A stretch of 26,539 bases of DNA from Clostridia bacterium (GTDB lineage: Bacteria > Bacillota_A > Clostridia > Oscillospirales > CAG-272), in NCBI GenBank assembly GCA_017462125.1, contig JAFTRQ010000160.1, positions 1 through 26,539 of the forward strand. The letters run 5' to 3'. Within the stretch, counting starts at the first letter, position 1, and the number at the start of each line of letters is the position of its first letter. Below the pieces are notes generated by a model that did no database searches, was not told where the DNA came from, and worked only from the letters and a program-made list of their open reading frames with translations. Position numbers and translations under genes: made by a program. Below are positions 16,042-25,969 of this stretch, in pieces.

Positions 16042-16881
16042 CTATTCCTCGACAACGATATCGTAATCGGTAATTATCATCACGTACTTTAAGGACGTAA
16101 GATCCGCCGAGATAGAGACCGTCGCAACCTTTTTACGCAGATATTCATTGGTCTCTACGGCAGTTACGTAACCGATCAGCAGATCTCTCGGATAAACGCT
16201 GCCCTTTCCGCTTGTATATACGAGATCTCCCACCTCAACGTCAGCCTCGGCGGAAAGATAGGTCAGCATACACGTTCCCGTGTTCTTAAGAGAAATATCT
16301 CCTTCAAGAATACCGACCTCGCCGCTTCTCGGAATATATGCACCCGCGGAGGAGGAAGCCTCTGTCAACGCTCTGACACGGCACCAGCTGTAACCGACCT
16401 CGCAAACCGAGCCAACAAGCCCCTCGGGTATGATCACAGGCATTCCCAGCTTTACACCGTCCCCGCTACCCTTATTTAAGGTGAACAAGGTCATATAATT
16501 CTCGCTTTCGCTTCCAATTACCATCGCTTCGGTCATTTTCAAGCTCGGATGTGTTTTTTTGATATCCAGATATGCTCTGAGTCTTTCATTTTCCGCCTTG
16601 ATAGCCTCAGCCTCTGCAATCTGCATTTCAGCCTCCGCAAGAGAAGCCTTTAACGACTCATTCTCATCGTTCAGCTCCTCAACAGCTGTAAAATAGCTTG
16701 AAAATCCCTCAAATGATTCTTTGATTTTGATACCGACGTAGCGAAACGGCTCAGCAACGGCATTAACAGCGTTTTTTATTGGACTTGTTTGTCCCATAAG
16801 CGACAGCGTCGCCGTAAAAATGATAATAAAAACTGCGATCGACAAGGCGATGATGAAAAATTTATTTTTAAAAATTTTCAT
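16042..16881 (-). CDS. mreC: Rod shape-determining protein MreC
   Basis: A 279-residue single-pass protein that scaffolds the cell-elongation complex outside the membrane. A membrane helix at residues 8-29 is followed by a coiled coil (about 65-105, with Leu/Glu heptads) and the MreC beta domain, with typical segments KGSGDGVKLGMPVIIPEGLVG and VEVGDLVYTSGKGSVYPRDLLIGYV. The length is standard. The ribosome binding site before ATG 16881 is weak, which is unusual among its neighbours. The gene heads a likely mreC-mreD-gyrA-lipoprotein transcript; the 274-nt space before it contains a cluster of DnaA-box-like sites and a candidate -10 at 16961-16966. Confidence 0.95.
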   Translation of the reverse strand: MKIFKNKFFIIALSIAVFIIIFTATLSLMGQTSPIKNAVNAVAEPFRYVGIKIKESFEGFSSYFTAVEELNDENESLKASLAEAEMQIAEAEAIKAENERLRAYLDIKKTHPSLKMTEAMVIGSESENYMTLFTLNKGSGDGVKLGMPVIIPEGLVGSVCEVGYSWCRVRALTEASSSAGAYIPRSGEVGILEGDISLKNTGTCMLTYLSAEADVEVGDLVYTSGKGSVYPRDLLIGYVTAVETNEYLRKKVATVSISADLTSLKYVMIITDYDIVVEE

Positions 16882-16960
16882 ATATCAAAACCCTATTCAC
16901 AAAGTTTTCAACACTCTTTTCAACACCCTGTGGAAAACTTTTTCTATGTTTAAAACCTTG

Positions 16961-16966
16961 ATTATA
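16961..16966 (-). promoter_or_regulatory. Candidate -10 box for mreC-mreD-gyrA
   Basis: A TATAAT on the minus strand about 80 nt upstream of ATG 16881. No convincing -35 hexamer lies at 16-18 nt. If used, the four 12-nt-spaced DnaA-box-like sites fall in the early transcribed leader. Confidence 0.35.
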
Positions 16967-17071
16967 TCTGAATCGAAAACTCTGACCGCAAAATTTCGGA
17001 TACAAAATTTTCTTTTCAGAGAAAAGATTATTTTTATTCTGCAGTTTTTTGAAAACCTTACTTTTTAATTG

Positions 17072-17111
17072 TGGAAAAGTCTGTTAATTTAATTAATCAA
17101 CAGACTTTCCA
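17072..17111 (-). terminator. Possible terminator/dyad after gyrB
   Basis: Stem AAAGTCTGTT (17076-17085) with AACAGACTTT (17099-17108), extended by GG/CC with one bulge, around a pure A/T loop. The minus-strand transcript has only a short T run, so termination may be partial. The stem contains two of the DnaA-box-like sites, so it may serve the DnaA cluster instead. Confidence 0.4.
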
Positions 17112-17155
17112 ACAGAAAAATCTGCATTTTTCGACTAAATTGTGGAAAACTCAAA

Positions 17156-19198
<2,043 letters not shown>

Positions 19199-19483
19199 TT
19201 ATTCCTGCAAATTAAAGCTTCTTTGCTGATTTGCTTTATTTTCCGCTCTTCCTAAAAGAGCAGAGGTGGAGATCTGCGAAAAGCAGATCATATATTTTCC
19301 GTTTTCCTTATACAAAATAAAGGATTTCGGTATTTCATCCTTTGCGGACACAACTCTTTCTTCCTTTTCCGCATCGGACAGATATTTTCGTGTGATCGAG
19401 GACACCGTGGAATTATCCACGTCGAATATTCCGATAATGTCCTTTTCTCTGATAATCTTGTTATTTCCGGCGTGAAGATACAT
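19199..19483 (-). CDS. remB: RemB/YaaB-family (DUF370) regulator
   Basis: A 94-residue protein matching the RemB/YaaB group (extracellular matrix regulator, DUF370), normally found between recF and gyrB in Firmicutes. The family pattern MYLHxG at the start, IIGIFD (around 17-22) and PKSFIL...YMICFSQISTSALLGRA are visible. B. subtilis RemA, a relative, is a DNA-binding activator of biofilm genes; the role of RemB is less clear. ATG 19483 gives the conserved N-terminus. TTG 19489, two residues earlier, has better spacing (6 nt) to AAGGAG and may be the real initiation codon. It lies 17-23 nt after recF and is probably cotranscribed with it. Confidence 0.85.
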   Translation of the reverse strand: MYLHAGNNKIIREKDIIGIFDVDNSTVSSITRKYLSDAEKEERVVSAKDEIPKSFILYKENGKYMICFSQISTSALLGRAENKANQQRSFNLQE

Positions 19484-19506
19484 ACTCAATCACCACTCCT
19501 TGAACG

Positions 19507-20622
19507 TTATTTCATTTCCGTGAAAACGCCTCCGCTGACAGATATCAGCTTGTCCGCATTGATATCTCTCTTTTCGCAGCAGGTCAAAATCACCTGCTTG
19601 CCGCGAAGATTTGAAAGAAGATATTCTCTTCTGCCGCTATCAAGCTCGCTGAGCACGTCGTCAAACAGAAATACCGGATAATCTCCTCCGCATTCGTCAC
19701 GGATGATCTCGCCCTCCGCCAGCTTCAATGCCAGCGAAAGAGACCTTTGCTGCCCTTGGGAGGCAAAAATTCGCGCTCTGTTGCCGTTTATCGATATTTC
19801 CATATCATCCTTGTGAATTCCCCACAAAGTCGATCCCGCGCCAATTTCGCGGTCGTGGTGATCGGAATAGAGTCTATAATACGCTTCTCTGCACCGATTG
19901 GTATCAAAGCAATCGGATTCGGAAAGCTTTGAGGATGAGATATACTCGATCTCGGGAAGCTCTCTTTCTCCCGTCATTTCCTTAAAGCACGACGCAACGT
20001 AATGCTTCAGCTTTTCTATATATCTGACGCGGTATCCCGTAATCGTAGCCGCCTCAACGGCGAGCTGCTCGGAAAACAGGTCTATAGCAGAATCAAACTG
20101 AAATCTGTTTTCTTCCCCTACCTTGATCAGCGCGTTTCTCTCCTTCAGAATGACCTGATACCTTTGCAGAGATTTCATATAAAGGGGTCTAATCTGAGAG
20201 ATCGCCACGTCAAGGAAATTACGGCGCAGAGCCGGCCCTTCCTTGATCACAGACAGGTGCTCGGGGCAAAACAAGACGACCTTGAAGCATCCGACCATAT
20301 CCGACGTTCTCGCAACCTTGACCTTATTCTGCTCGACCCGCTTTAACCTTTTATCCGCAAACACACGCATCGAGATCTCCATATCCCGAAGATCGTCGGT
20401 ATATTCGTTTCTGATAAAGCAATATTCTTTATCGAACATGATCAGATCTCTGTCGGTTCCCTGTCTGAAGCCCTTTCCGAGAGCTGTCATATAAATCGCC
20501 TCAAGCAGATTTGTTTTTCCCTGTGCGTTTTCTCCGATGAGTACGTTGGTCCCCTCACAAAAGCTCACGTCTGCCAAGGCTATATTTTTAAAATTTTCAA
20601 CGTATATCCTTCGACAGAACAT
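19507..20622 (-). CDS. recF: DNA replication and repair protein RecF
   Basis: An SMC-like ATPase that helps load RecA at single-strand gaps together with RecO and RecR. The 371-residue protein shows Walker A GENAQGKT (30-37), the ABC-type signature SQGQQRSL (288-295) and Walker B VFLFDDVLSELD (317-328), with the typical N-terminus RRIYVENFKNI. ATG 20622 has AAGGGA 7 nt upstream. dnaN ends 33 nt before it. The small S4-domain gene (yaaA/rlbA) that often sits between dnaN and recF in Firmicutes is absent. Confidence 0.97.
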   Translation of the reverse strand: MFCRRIYVENFKNIALADVSFCEGTNVLIGENAQGKTNLLEAIYMTALGKGFRQGTDRDLIMFDKEYCFIRNEYTDDLRDMEISMRVFADKRLKRVEQNKVKVARTSDMVGCFKVVLFCPEHLSVIKEGPALRRNFLDVAISQIRPLYMKSLQRYQVILKERNALIKVGEENRFQFDSAIDLFSEQLAVEAATITGYRVRYIEKLKHYVASCFKEMTGERELPEIEYISSSKLSESDCFDTNRCREAYYRLYSDHHDREIGAGSTLWGIHKDDMEISINGNRARIFASQGQQRSLSLALKLAEGEIIRDECGGDYPVFLFDDVLSELDSGRREYLLSNLRGKQVILTCCEKRDINADKLISVSGGVFTEMK

Positions 20623-20655
20623 TTAAATATCCCTTCTGACCGAAAACTTTACGGA

Positions 20656-21804
20656 TCAATCTCTCATTCTGACGGGAAGCAGCATAAAGAGCTCCTCGCC
20701 GCTCTCCTCATCACAGGGCTCGATATTGATTCCCATCAAAGGAGAAGACATCGAGATCTTGATCATATCGCTTCTGCAGGCTCTGATACTGTCGATAAGG
20801 AATCTGTTATTGAACGCGATAGAAATATCGTCACCGGAGTGCTCTACGTTCAGCTCGTCATAGATACTTCCCGCAGAGGAAACCGCGCTTACCTTAAAGA
20901 GGTCTGCGTTTACGTCGATCTTAACGTGAGCGCGCACGCTGCCCGCAATTCTCTCCTCTGTGATCAGAGAAGCCTTTTCAAGAGCAGCGATCAGCTCCTG
21001 CTTGGATGCCTTGATCTCGATCTTATGATTCTTGATAATGATTCTGTTATAGTCAACAAACTCTCCGACGATCAGTCTTGTGAAGAATATCAGATCCTCA
21101 AACACGATGACCATATTCTTATGGCTCATATAAACGGTGACGGAATCCTCTTCGTCATCGGAAAGGAGCTTTGTGATCTCATTGACCGATTTTACAGGCA
21201 CGATAAACGAGAAGTCAACACCTCTTTCGGAGTTTTCAAGCTTTTTAAGCTCAGCCTCCTCAGAGCATACCGCAAGCTTAAAGCCATCGCAGGCAACCAC
21301 GCTGATCTTACCCTCTTCGGTTCTGATATAACAACCGTTCAGCACGGGTCTGGGCTCGTTGATACCCATAGCGTAGGAAACCTTGGAAAGCATTTTTTTC
21401 AAGCCGCCCTGATTGACAACAAATCCCTTTTCAGACTGCAGATCGGGGATCTCGGGGAAATCCTCTGCCTTCAGCGCGATGGTTCTGTGCGAGGATTTGC
21501 CGCATTCAAAGAGTGCCGTCAGCTTGCTGTCAACGCTCAGAGTGATCTCATCACCGTCCATAACCTTCAGAGTCTGATTGAATTTTTGCGCGTTGATGAT
21601 ATAGGAGCCCTCTTCAAGCACCTCGGCGTTAACCGTGATCTTCATACCCTTTTCGAGGTCGAAGGCTGTCAGATTGCAGCTGTCAGCGCAGTTTGCCTCG
21701 ATCAAAATGCCGTCAGCGGCGGTAATTGTGCTTTTTCCGGAAACAACACTCATAAGAGGAGCGATCTTATTCAGTATTTCCTGTCTGTTGAATGTAATTT
21801 TCAT
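20656..21804 (-). CDS. dnaN: DNA polymerase III beta subunit (sliding clamp)
   Basis: The ring-shaped clamp that tethers polymerase to DNA. The 382-residue protein has three repeated clamp folds and typical landmarks: the N-terminus MKITFNRQEI, RPVLNGCYI (about 150), VACDGFKLAVC, and the C-terminal FMLLPVRM that contributes to the partner-binding groove. The length is slightly above the E. coli protein. ATG 21804 is chosen because GGAG sits 6 nt upstream; the in-frame reading starting at 21816 lies within the ribosome binding site. It follows dnaA after a 426-nt gap and precedes recF by 33 nt. Confidence 0.97.
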   Translation of the reverse strand: MKITFNRQEILNKIAPLMSVVSGKSTITAADGILIEANCADSCNLTAFDLEKGMKITVNAEVLEEGSYIINAQKFNQTLKVMDGDEITLSVDSKLTALFECGKSSHRTIALKAEDFPEIPDLQSEKGFVVNQGGLKKMLSKVSYAMGINEPRPVLNGCYIRTEEGKISVVACDGFKLAVCSEEAELKKLENSERGVDFSFIVPVKSVNEITKLLSDDEEDSVTVYMSHKNMVIVFEDLIFFTRLIVGEFVDYNRIIIKNHKIEIKASKQELIAALEKASLITEERIAGSVRAHVKIDVNADLFKVSAVSSAGSIYDELNVEHSGDDISIAFNNRFLIDSIRACRSDMIKISMSSPLMGINIEPCDEESGEELFMLLPVRMRD

Positions 21805-21810
21805 ATAAAT

Positions 21811-21836
21811 CTCCATTCCGCCGCTGTATTGCGGCG
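21811..21836 (-). promoter_or_regulatory. Hairpin plus ribosome binding site before dnaN
   Basis: CGCCGC (21819-21824) pairs with GCGGCG (21831-21836) around a 6-nt loop; read on the minus strand it continues directly into GGAATGGAG, the dnaN ribosome binding site. Same design as before gyrB and the giant lipoprotein. Confidence 0.55.
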
Positions 21837-21874
21837 CTCAAAAATTTTTGATTTTAAATGATTCCGCCGTCTCT

Positions 21875-22227
21875 TATACGCGCGCACGCGCTATAGAACG
21901 ACAGAATGAATGATTGAATGACTGAAAGAAAAGCAGTGGCAGTATTAAGCAGCTCTTCCTTGTGGAAAAGCCGTATGGAGCCTTTTGCGAAAAGGAAAAT
22001 TTTTCAACATCTTTATGTCGAAATCCTTCCTTTTCGGGTTGGAAAAGTCGGGAAAATTCTCTGATTTATTTCTTTAAAACCGACCTTAAAACAGATTTTT
22101 TTGTTTTAATCGAAAAACCGAAAAAATACCAACTTTTTCAACATCGCAGCTTGCTTGTTGAAATGTGGAAAACCTCAAAATCTCTTTTGATATATTGAAG
22201 AAATCGGAGGTAAAAGGCTGTTGAAAA
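21875..22227. other. dnaA-dnaN gap: DnaA-box-like sites, possible origin part
   Basis: DnaA-box-like 9-mers: TGTGGAAAA (21961, 22164), TTTTCAACA (22001, 22135), TGTTGAAAA (22219) and a weaker TGTTGAAAT (22156). Much of 22040-22140 is AT-rich and could unwind. Nearer dnaN lie an alternating purine-pyrimidine GC tract (21875-21891) and a 4-nt repeat of GAAT type (21904-21931). In many Firmicutes oriC lies here, but gene orientation to the right of dnaA does not support a simple origin at this place. No gene is seen in the gap. Confidence 0.45.
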
Positions 22228-22230
22228 GAT

Positions 22231-23622
22231 TTAATCCTTGATTTCCTTGATCAGATCCTTGATCTCGATCTCAAGCGCCGGCGAGGTCAGGAGCTTCTTC
22301 TCGATCATATCGATTGAGGATTTTACGGTGGAGTGATCTCTGTTGAACATTTTACCGATATTAGGTTGAGACATTTCCGTGATCGTTCTGATCAGATAGA
22401 TCGCGATATGTCTCGCCTGTGCTACCTCGTACACACGGGATTTACCTGTCAGCTCCGCACGGCTGATATCGTATTTTTTCTCGATTGCCGCAAAGATCTT
22501 ATCTATGGTAACGTTTACAGGCTCGGCGCCGCCCAAAAGCTCGGTCATACAGTTTTTGGCGACCTCCATCGTGATCTCGCTTCCTGACAGAAATTTGATC
22601 GCTACAAGCTTTTTTACAGCTCCCTCGATCTGTCTGATATGAGTACGCAGATTTTCGGCAAGGTAGGTAATAATCTCGTCGGAAACCGTGATTCCTGCCT
22701 GCGCGATCTTTGTCTTGAAGATCGCGATTCTCAATTCAAGATCCGGAGGCTGGATATCCGCGATAAGACCCCATTCGAATCTCGTTTTCAATCTGTCCTC
22801 AAGCGTTTTCATATCCTTAGGCGGACGGTCGGACGTGAGGATGATCTGTTTACCGTCCTCAAACAGCGTATTGAAGGTATGGAAAAATTCCTCCTGAGTG
22901 GAGTTCTTTCCCGCGATAAACTGAATATCGTCGATCAAAAGCACGTCGCAGGTTCTGTATTTATCTCTGAATTTATGCATAGATTGCGTTGCGATGCTTT
23001 CGATCATCTGATTGGTAAAATCCTCACCCTTTATGTAGATGATATTTGCCAGAGGATTCTTTGTTTTGATTTCGTTTGTGATCGCGTAAAGCAGGTGGGT
23101 TTTACCAAGTCCGCTGGGTCCGTAAATAAACAGGGGGTTATAGTCCTGCGCAGGTCTGTCGGCAACGGCGATACAGGCTGCGTGGGCAAATTTATTTGAG
23201 CTGCCGACGATGAAATTATCAAAGGTATACTCAAAATTAACGGTAGGCATGGTTGAACCGAGCTTTACCTTGTTTTCTTTTTTATCGGTTTTTTCAGGCT
23301 CCGGAGTGTTTTCCGAGGAGGAATCGCCGATGATCTGCTTACGGATATCCTCTACGTTGACCGAAGGACCTCTCGACTGCACGATAATATCAACGTCGAA
23401 GCCCATAAAATCTCCAAAGGTCTCTTTCAGCATACCGAGAAATTTTTCATTTATGATCTTCATTTTAAACTCTGTGCTGGTAGTCAAGGTCAGCGTATTG
23501 TCGGAAAATGAAGTGATCTCGATATCTCCAAACCACAGATTCATCGCTGTGGTTCCCAAGGCTTGCTTCATTTTATCCTGCACCATGGACCATATTTCTT
23601 TGATTTCCGATAAATAATCCAT
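22231..23622 (-). CDS. dnaA: Chromosomal replication initiator DnaA
   Basis: The AAA+ initiator that binds DnaA boxes and melts the origin. Its 463 residues comprise domain I (1-~85), a short linker (~90-125), the ATPase with Walker A GPSGLGKT (168-175), Walker B LLIDDI (228-233), sensor I LTSD (262-265), box VII EDRLKTRFEWGL (275-286) with the likely arginine finger Arg281, sensor II around Arg330, and the DNA-binding domain IV with the signature RDHSTV (428-433). All key residues are present. The best ribosome binding site (GGAG) lies a long 13-14 nt before ATG 23622, so translation may be modest. Its promoter is at 23710-23738; dnaN follows after 426 nt. Confidence 0.98.
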   Translation of the reverse strand: MDYLSEIKEIWSMVQDKMKQALGTTAMNLWFGDIEITSFSDNTLTLTTSTEFKMKIINEKFLGMLKETFGDFMGFDVDIIVQSRGPSVNVEDIRKQIIGDSSSENTPEPEKTDKKENKVKLGSTMPTVNFEYTFDNFIVGSSNKFAHAACIAVADRPAQDYNPLFIYGPSGLGKTHLLYAITNEIKTKNPLANIIYIKGEDFTNQMIESIATQSMHKFRDKYRTCDVLLIDDIQFIAGKNSTQEEFFHTFNTLFEDGKQIILTSDRPPKDMKTLEDRLKTRFEWGLIADIQPPDLELRIAIFKTKIAQAGITVSDEIITYLAENLRTHIRQIEGAVKKLVAIKFLSGSEITMEVAKNCMTELLGGAEPVNVTIDKIFAAIEKKYDISRAELTGKSRVYEVAQARHIAIYLIRTITEMSQPNIGKMFNRDHSTVKSSIDMIEKKLLTSPALEIEIKDLIKEIKD

Positions 23623-23709
23623 AAAAACGAAAAATTCTCCTCTCTGTTATTTTATGTTATAAATTGCCTTAATATTAATAAATATTATAATAATATAATA
23701 TATACTGTA

Positions 23710-23738
23710 ATTATATCACATTTTTTCAGATTTTTCAA
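23710..23738 (-). promoter_or_regulatory. dnaA: Promoter of dnaA
   Basis: On the minus strand: TTGAAA (-35), 17-nt spacer, TATAAT (-10). It predicts a leader of about 80 nt that is extremely AT-rich (23640-23710). No clear DnaA box overlaps this promoter, unlike the autoregulated dnaA promoters of many bacteria. The rest of 23740-23820 shows nothing recognisable. Confidence 0.7.
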
Positions 23739-23821
23739 GACTTGAAAGTATATCAAACAACGAATTTTTCCTTACGCCGTAAGGATTTTATAAAATTTAC
23801 ATATTATTAACATCTACTTTT

Positions 23822-23870
23822 ACAGAAATAAAGGAAAACGGCTTCTTCAATAGCATGAAAAAGCCGTTTT
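23822..23870 (-). terminator. Terminator of the DUF4838 gene
   Basis: Stem AAAACGGCTT (23835-23844) with AAGCCGTTTT (23861-23870), 10 bp, immediately after the stop codon at 23875-23877. The minus strand continues into TTTTCCTTTATTT. Confidence 0.75.
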
Positions 23871-23874
23871 CAGA

Positions 23875-25821
23875 TCAACGTTCTATGGTTTGCTTCATAT
23901 TCTGATAGAAAAGCACGAGATCAAAATAAGGATGTATATCGCACTCGATTTCGGAAAGATAATCGATTGCCTGCGCAAAGTATTTTTTGGCAAGATCTTT
24001 GTCGCTGTCCGCAAGAGCGCAATAAATTTTTGACAGATATTTACAGTATTCGCAGTGATAGATCAGGATTTTATAGGATTCTCGATGACAGGGATCGCAA
24101 AGCTCCGCGTTTTCTTGAAATACAGGAAGATATTTTTCAACGATATTCGGAACTGTGGAAATGATCCTTCCTCTTTCTTTATTACCGATGATGCCTGCCG
24201 CCGTGCTGTTGCTGTCTGCGGCACCTGTGTCCTGATTGACAATACTTGAATTTTGAGAAAGAGTATTCAGATCAAAGACATCCGAAACTGCTTCAAGATA
24301 CTCCTTTGCAATAGAATAGCCGTCTCCGAAGGAATCCTTCAGATATTTATCAATAAACTGTTCTGTATCGATAGAGGTATCAAATTGAAATTCTCCTATG
24401 ATGGTCATAGGCAGTCCTGTCGGGAAAAACGATCTTTGTGTCTGGTCACTCATAACGCCGTCAAATCCCGTGAGATGAAGTCCTTTCATATCCGTAGCGA
24501 TATTTCTTGAGAATTGCATATATCCGGGGTCGGCAAAATGGGCGGTATACATATAGTATTCGTAAATAAATTTCGGCCCGTCAAAGATCGGCTTCCAACC
24601 GTCAAGAAAAGAGAGTGTGGTATCGAATCCGTGAGGAATATTGATCTTATTTCTCATCCATTGCGGGATTCCCTTTTCACTTCTCTTATCACTGTATTTA
24701 TCACCCTTTGCTCTCGTCGTAGCGGTGGTGAGAATAAATCTTGCGGGATTATTCAGCTTTTCCTTTTCGGGAGCCCACATGGTGTCTGTATACATAATAA
24801 AGACGATCTTTGCGGGATTTCCTCTTTCGGTCAATATTTTATCCAGCTTATTGAGCATCTGCACGTAGCAATCCGAGGGATGGACCTTAACGCAATCCTC
24901 GCATTCACACTGATTTCCCGTGTTATCGGCGAGCCAGAAGTGGAGAAAATCAATATAGGGCTTTTGATCAAGATAATCGGCAAGCCAATTGACGATCTTA
25001 TCCTGTACCCATTCCTTTGACATACAAAGCTGTGTAAAGAACGGAGAGTTGCCGTAGAGCTCTCTTTTTCCCTTTACAAGCGCAAAAGCCTGCTTCACGT
25101 CGTCGGGAACGTTATATTGCATTCCCGAGACCATATGGCGAATTCCAAAGGGCTCGTTCAAGGCACCGTGGCCCATCACGTGGAGCTGAAGACCCAGCTT
25201 TTTGATAAGATGCTCAAGCTCAAGACAGTATTCGCAGTATTGCTCGTAAGGGATATCCTCGTGAGGCATTTTTGTGTTGACAAGATGCCTGTACCAACGG
25301 TTCATATAGTTATACGGAACGATCTGTTCGATCATAAACATATTCATATTCGCCTTTGGGAGCCACAAAACCGTATCTCTTACGTGCTCAAAGGAAACAG
25401 CACCCTCGATGCATTCACCGCGGAACGGAAAGTCTGCTTTTTTTCTGAATCGAAAGCTATGATTCTTCATATCAGCCTTGGGAATATATTCTCCCTTCTC
25501 TCCCGGGCGGACCCATCTGCAGCCCGCGCTTTTCAGATAGTTATATACTCCCATCAGAACGCTTCTTTCATTGCTTCCCGCCAAGTAACCGTTGAGACAG
25601 TCGATATTCACGTCAATTACGTCGTCTATCATCGCGTCGTTCAAGTCCCCGCTGTAAAGGGAGAGATCGGATAAAAGACCCAGAGAGACGGTATTTTCGC
25701 CCTCTGCGGCATTTTCGCATATTTCGGCGTCGATACCCGCGTCCATCATTTTCAGGTATTTTAAGAGCTCCTCAGCGGCGTATTTTAAGGTCTCACTATT
25801 TCTAAGTAGCAAAATTTTCAT
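23875..25821 (-). CDS. DUF4838 glycosidase-like protein
   Basis: A 648-residue protein resembling DUF4838 proteins, which combine an alpha-glucuronidase/GH20-like N-terminal accessory domain with a barrel-like domain. Residues ~1-120 carry the accessory pattern SNERSVLMGVYNYLKSAGCRW followed by PGEKGEYIP. The central region contains HVMGHG (214-219), FLHFWLADNTGNQCECEDC (293-310, with the typical Cys-x-Cys-x2-Cys) and FIMYTDTMW. A helical C-terminal part follows. There is no signal peptide, so it should act in the cytoplasm, perhaps on imported oligosaccharides; activity is not established for the family. ATG 25821 is preferred because TTG 25833 overlaps the GGAGG site. It has its own consensus-like promoter and terminator, so it is a single-gene unit placed between rplA and dnaA. 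Confidence 0.85.
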   Translation of the reverse strand: MKILLLRNSETLKYAAEELLKYLKMMDAGIDAEICENAAEGENTVSLGLLSDLSLYSGDLNDAMIDDVIDVNIDCLNGYLAGSNERSVLMGVYNYLKSAGCRWVRPGEKGEYIPKADMKNHSFRFRKKADFPFRGECIEGAVSFEHVRDTVLWLPKANMNMFMIEQIVPYNYMNRWYRHLVNTKMPHEDIPYEQYCEYCLELEHLIKKLGLQLHVMGHGALNEPFGIRHMVSGMQYNVPDDVKQAFALVKGKRELYGNSPFFTQLCMSKEWVQDKIVNWLADYLDQKPYIDFLHFWLADNTGNQCECEDCVKVHPSDCYVQMLNKLDKILTERGNPAKIVFIMYTDTMWAPEKEKLNNPARFILTTATTRAKGDKYSDKRSEKGIPQWMRNKINIPHGFDTTLSFLDGWKPIFDGPKFIYEYYMYTAHFADPGYMQFSRNIATDMKGLHLTGFDGVMSDQTQRSFFPTGLPMTIIGEFQFDTSIDTEQFIDKYLKDSFGDGYSIAKEYLEAVSDVFDLNTLSQNSSIVNQDTGAADSNSTAAGIIGNKERGRIISTVPNIVEKYLPVFQENAELCDPCHRESYKILIYHCEYCKYLSKIYCALADSDKDLAKKYFAQAIDYLSEIECDIHPYFDLVLFYQNMKQTIER

Positions 25822-25853
25822 ATCTGCCTCCAAAAGAAGAGATTAATAAATAT

Positions 25854-25882
25854 ATTATAACAGCAGCAAAAATAAATTTCAA
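25854..25882 (-). promoter_or_regulatory. Promoter of the DUF4838 gene
   Basis: On the minus strand: TTGAAA (-35), 17-nt spacer, TATAAT (-10), with start predicted about 26 nt before ATG 25821. Confidence 0.75.
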
Positions 25883-25904
25883 TGTAAAATAAATAAAAAA
25901 ATAT

Positions 25905-25952
25905 GAAAAATAAAAAAGGTGAGAAACACTTGAAAAGCATTTCTCACCTTTT
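25905..25952 (-). terminator. Terminator after rplA
   Basis: Perfect 13-bp stem AAAAGGTGAGAAA (25914-25926) with TTTCTCACCTTTT (25940-25952), 13-nt loop, and a minus-strand tail TTTTTTATTTTT. It starts 17 nt after the rplA stop codon, so rplA is the last gene of its transcript. Confidence 0.92.
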
Positions 25953-25969
25953 CGGTAAAATAAATCAAA

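Larger units (their letters stand above)
16893..17149. other. DnaA-box-like cluster in the gyrB-mreC gap
   Basis: Seven 9-mers close to the DnaA box TTATNCACA are seen. CTATTCACA (16893), TTTTCAACA (16905), TTTTCAACA (16917) and TGTGGAAAA (16929; complement TTTTCCACA) start exactly 12 nt apart. Further right are TGTGGAAAA (17070), TTTCCAACA (17106) and TGTGGAAAA (17141). Each differs from the consensus by one to three bases. The gap is very AT-rich. It may be part of an origin, a DnaA-titrating site, or an operator for mreC. Confidence 0.5.

Noticed and set aside
16882..17155. Definite oriC
   Set aside because: The sites deviate from the consensus, no unwinding element was shown and gene orientation argues against it; kept as a DnaA-box-like cluster only.
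20839..21861. 340-codon open frame on the plus strand
   Set aside because: Antisense to dnaN with no recognisable domain; shadow of the clamp gene.
24153..24161. TGTGGAAAT as another DnaA box
   Set aside because: A single inexact match inside the DUF4838 coding region, with no neighbours.
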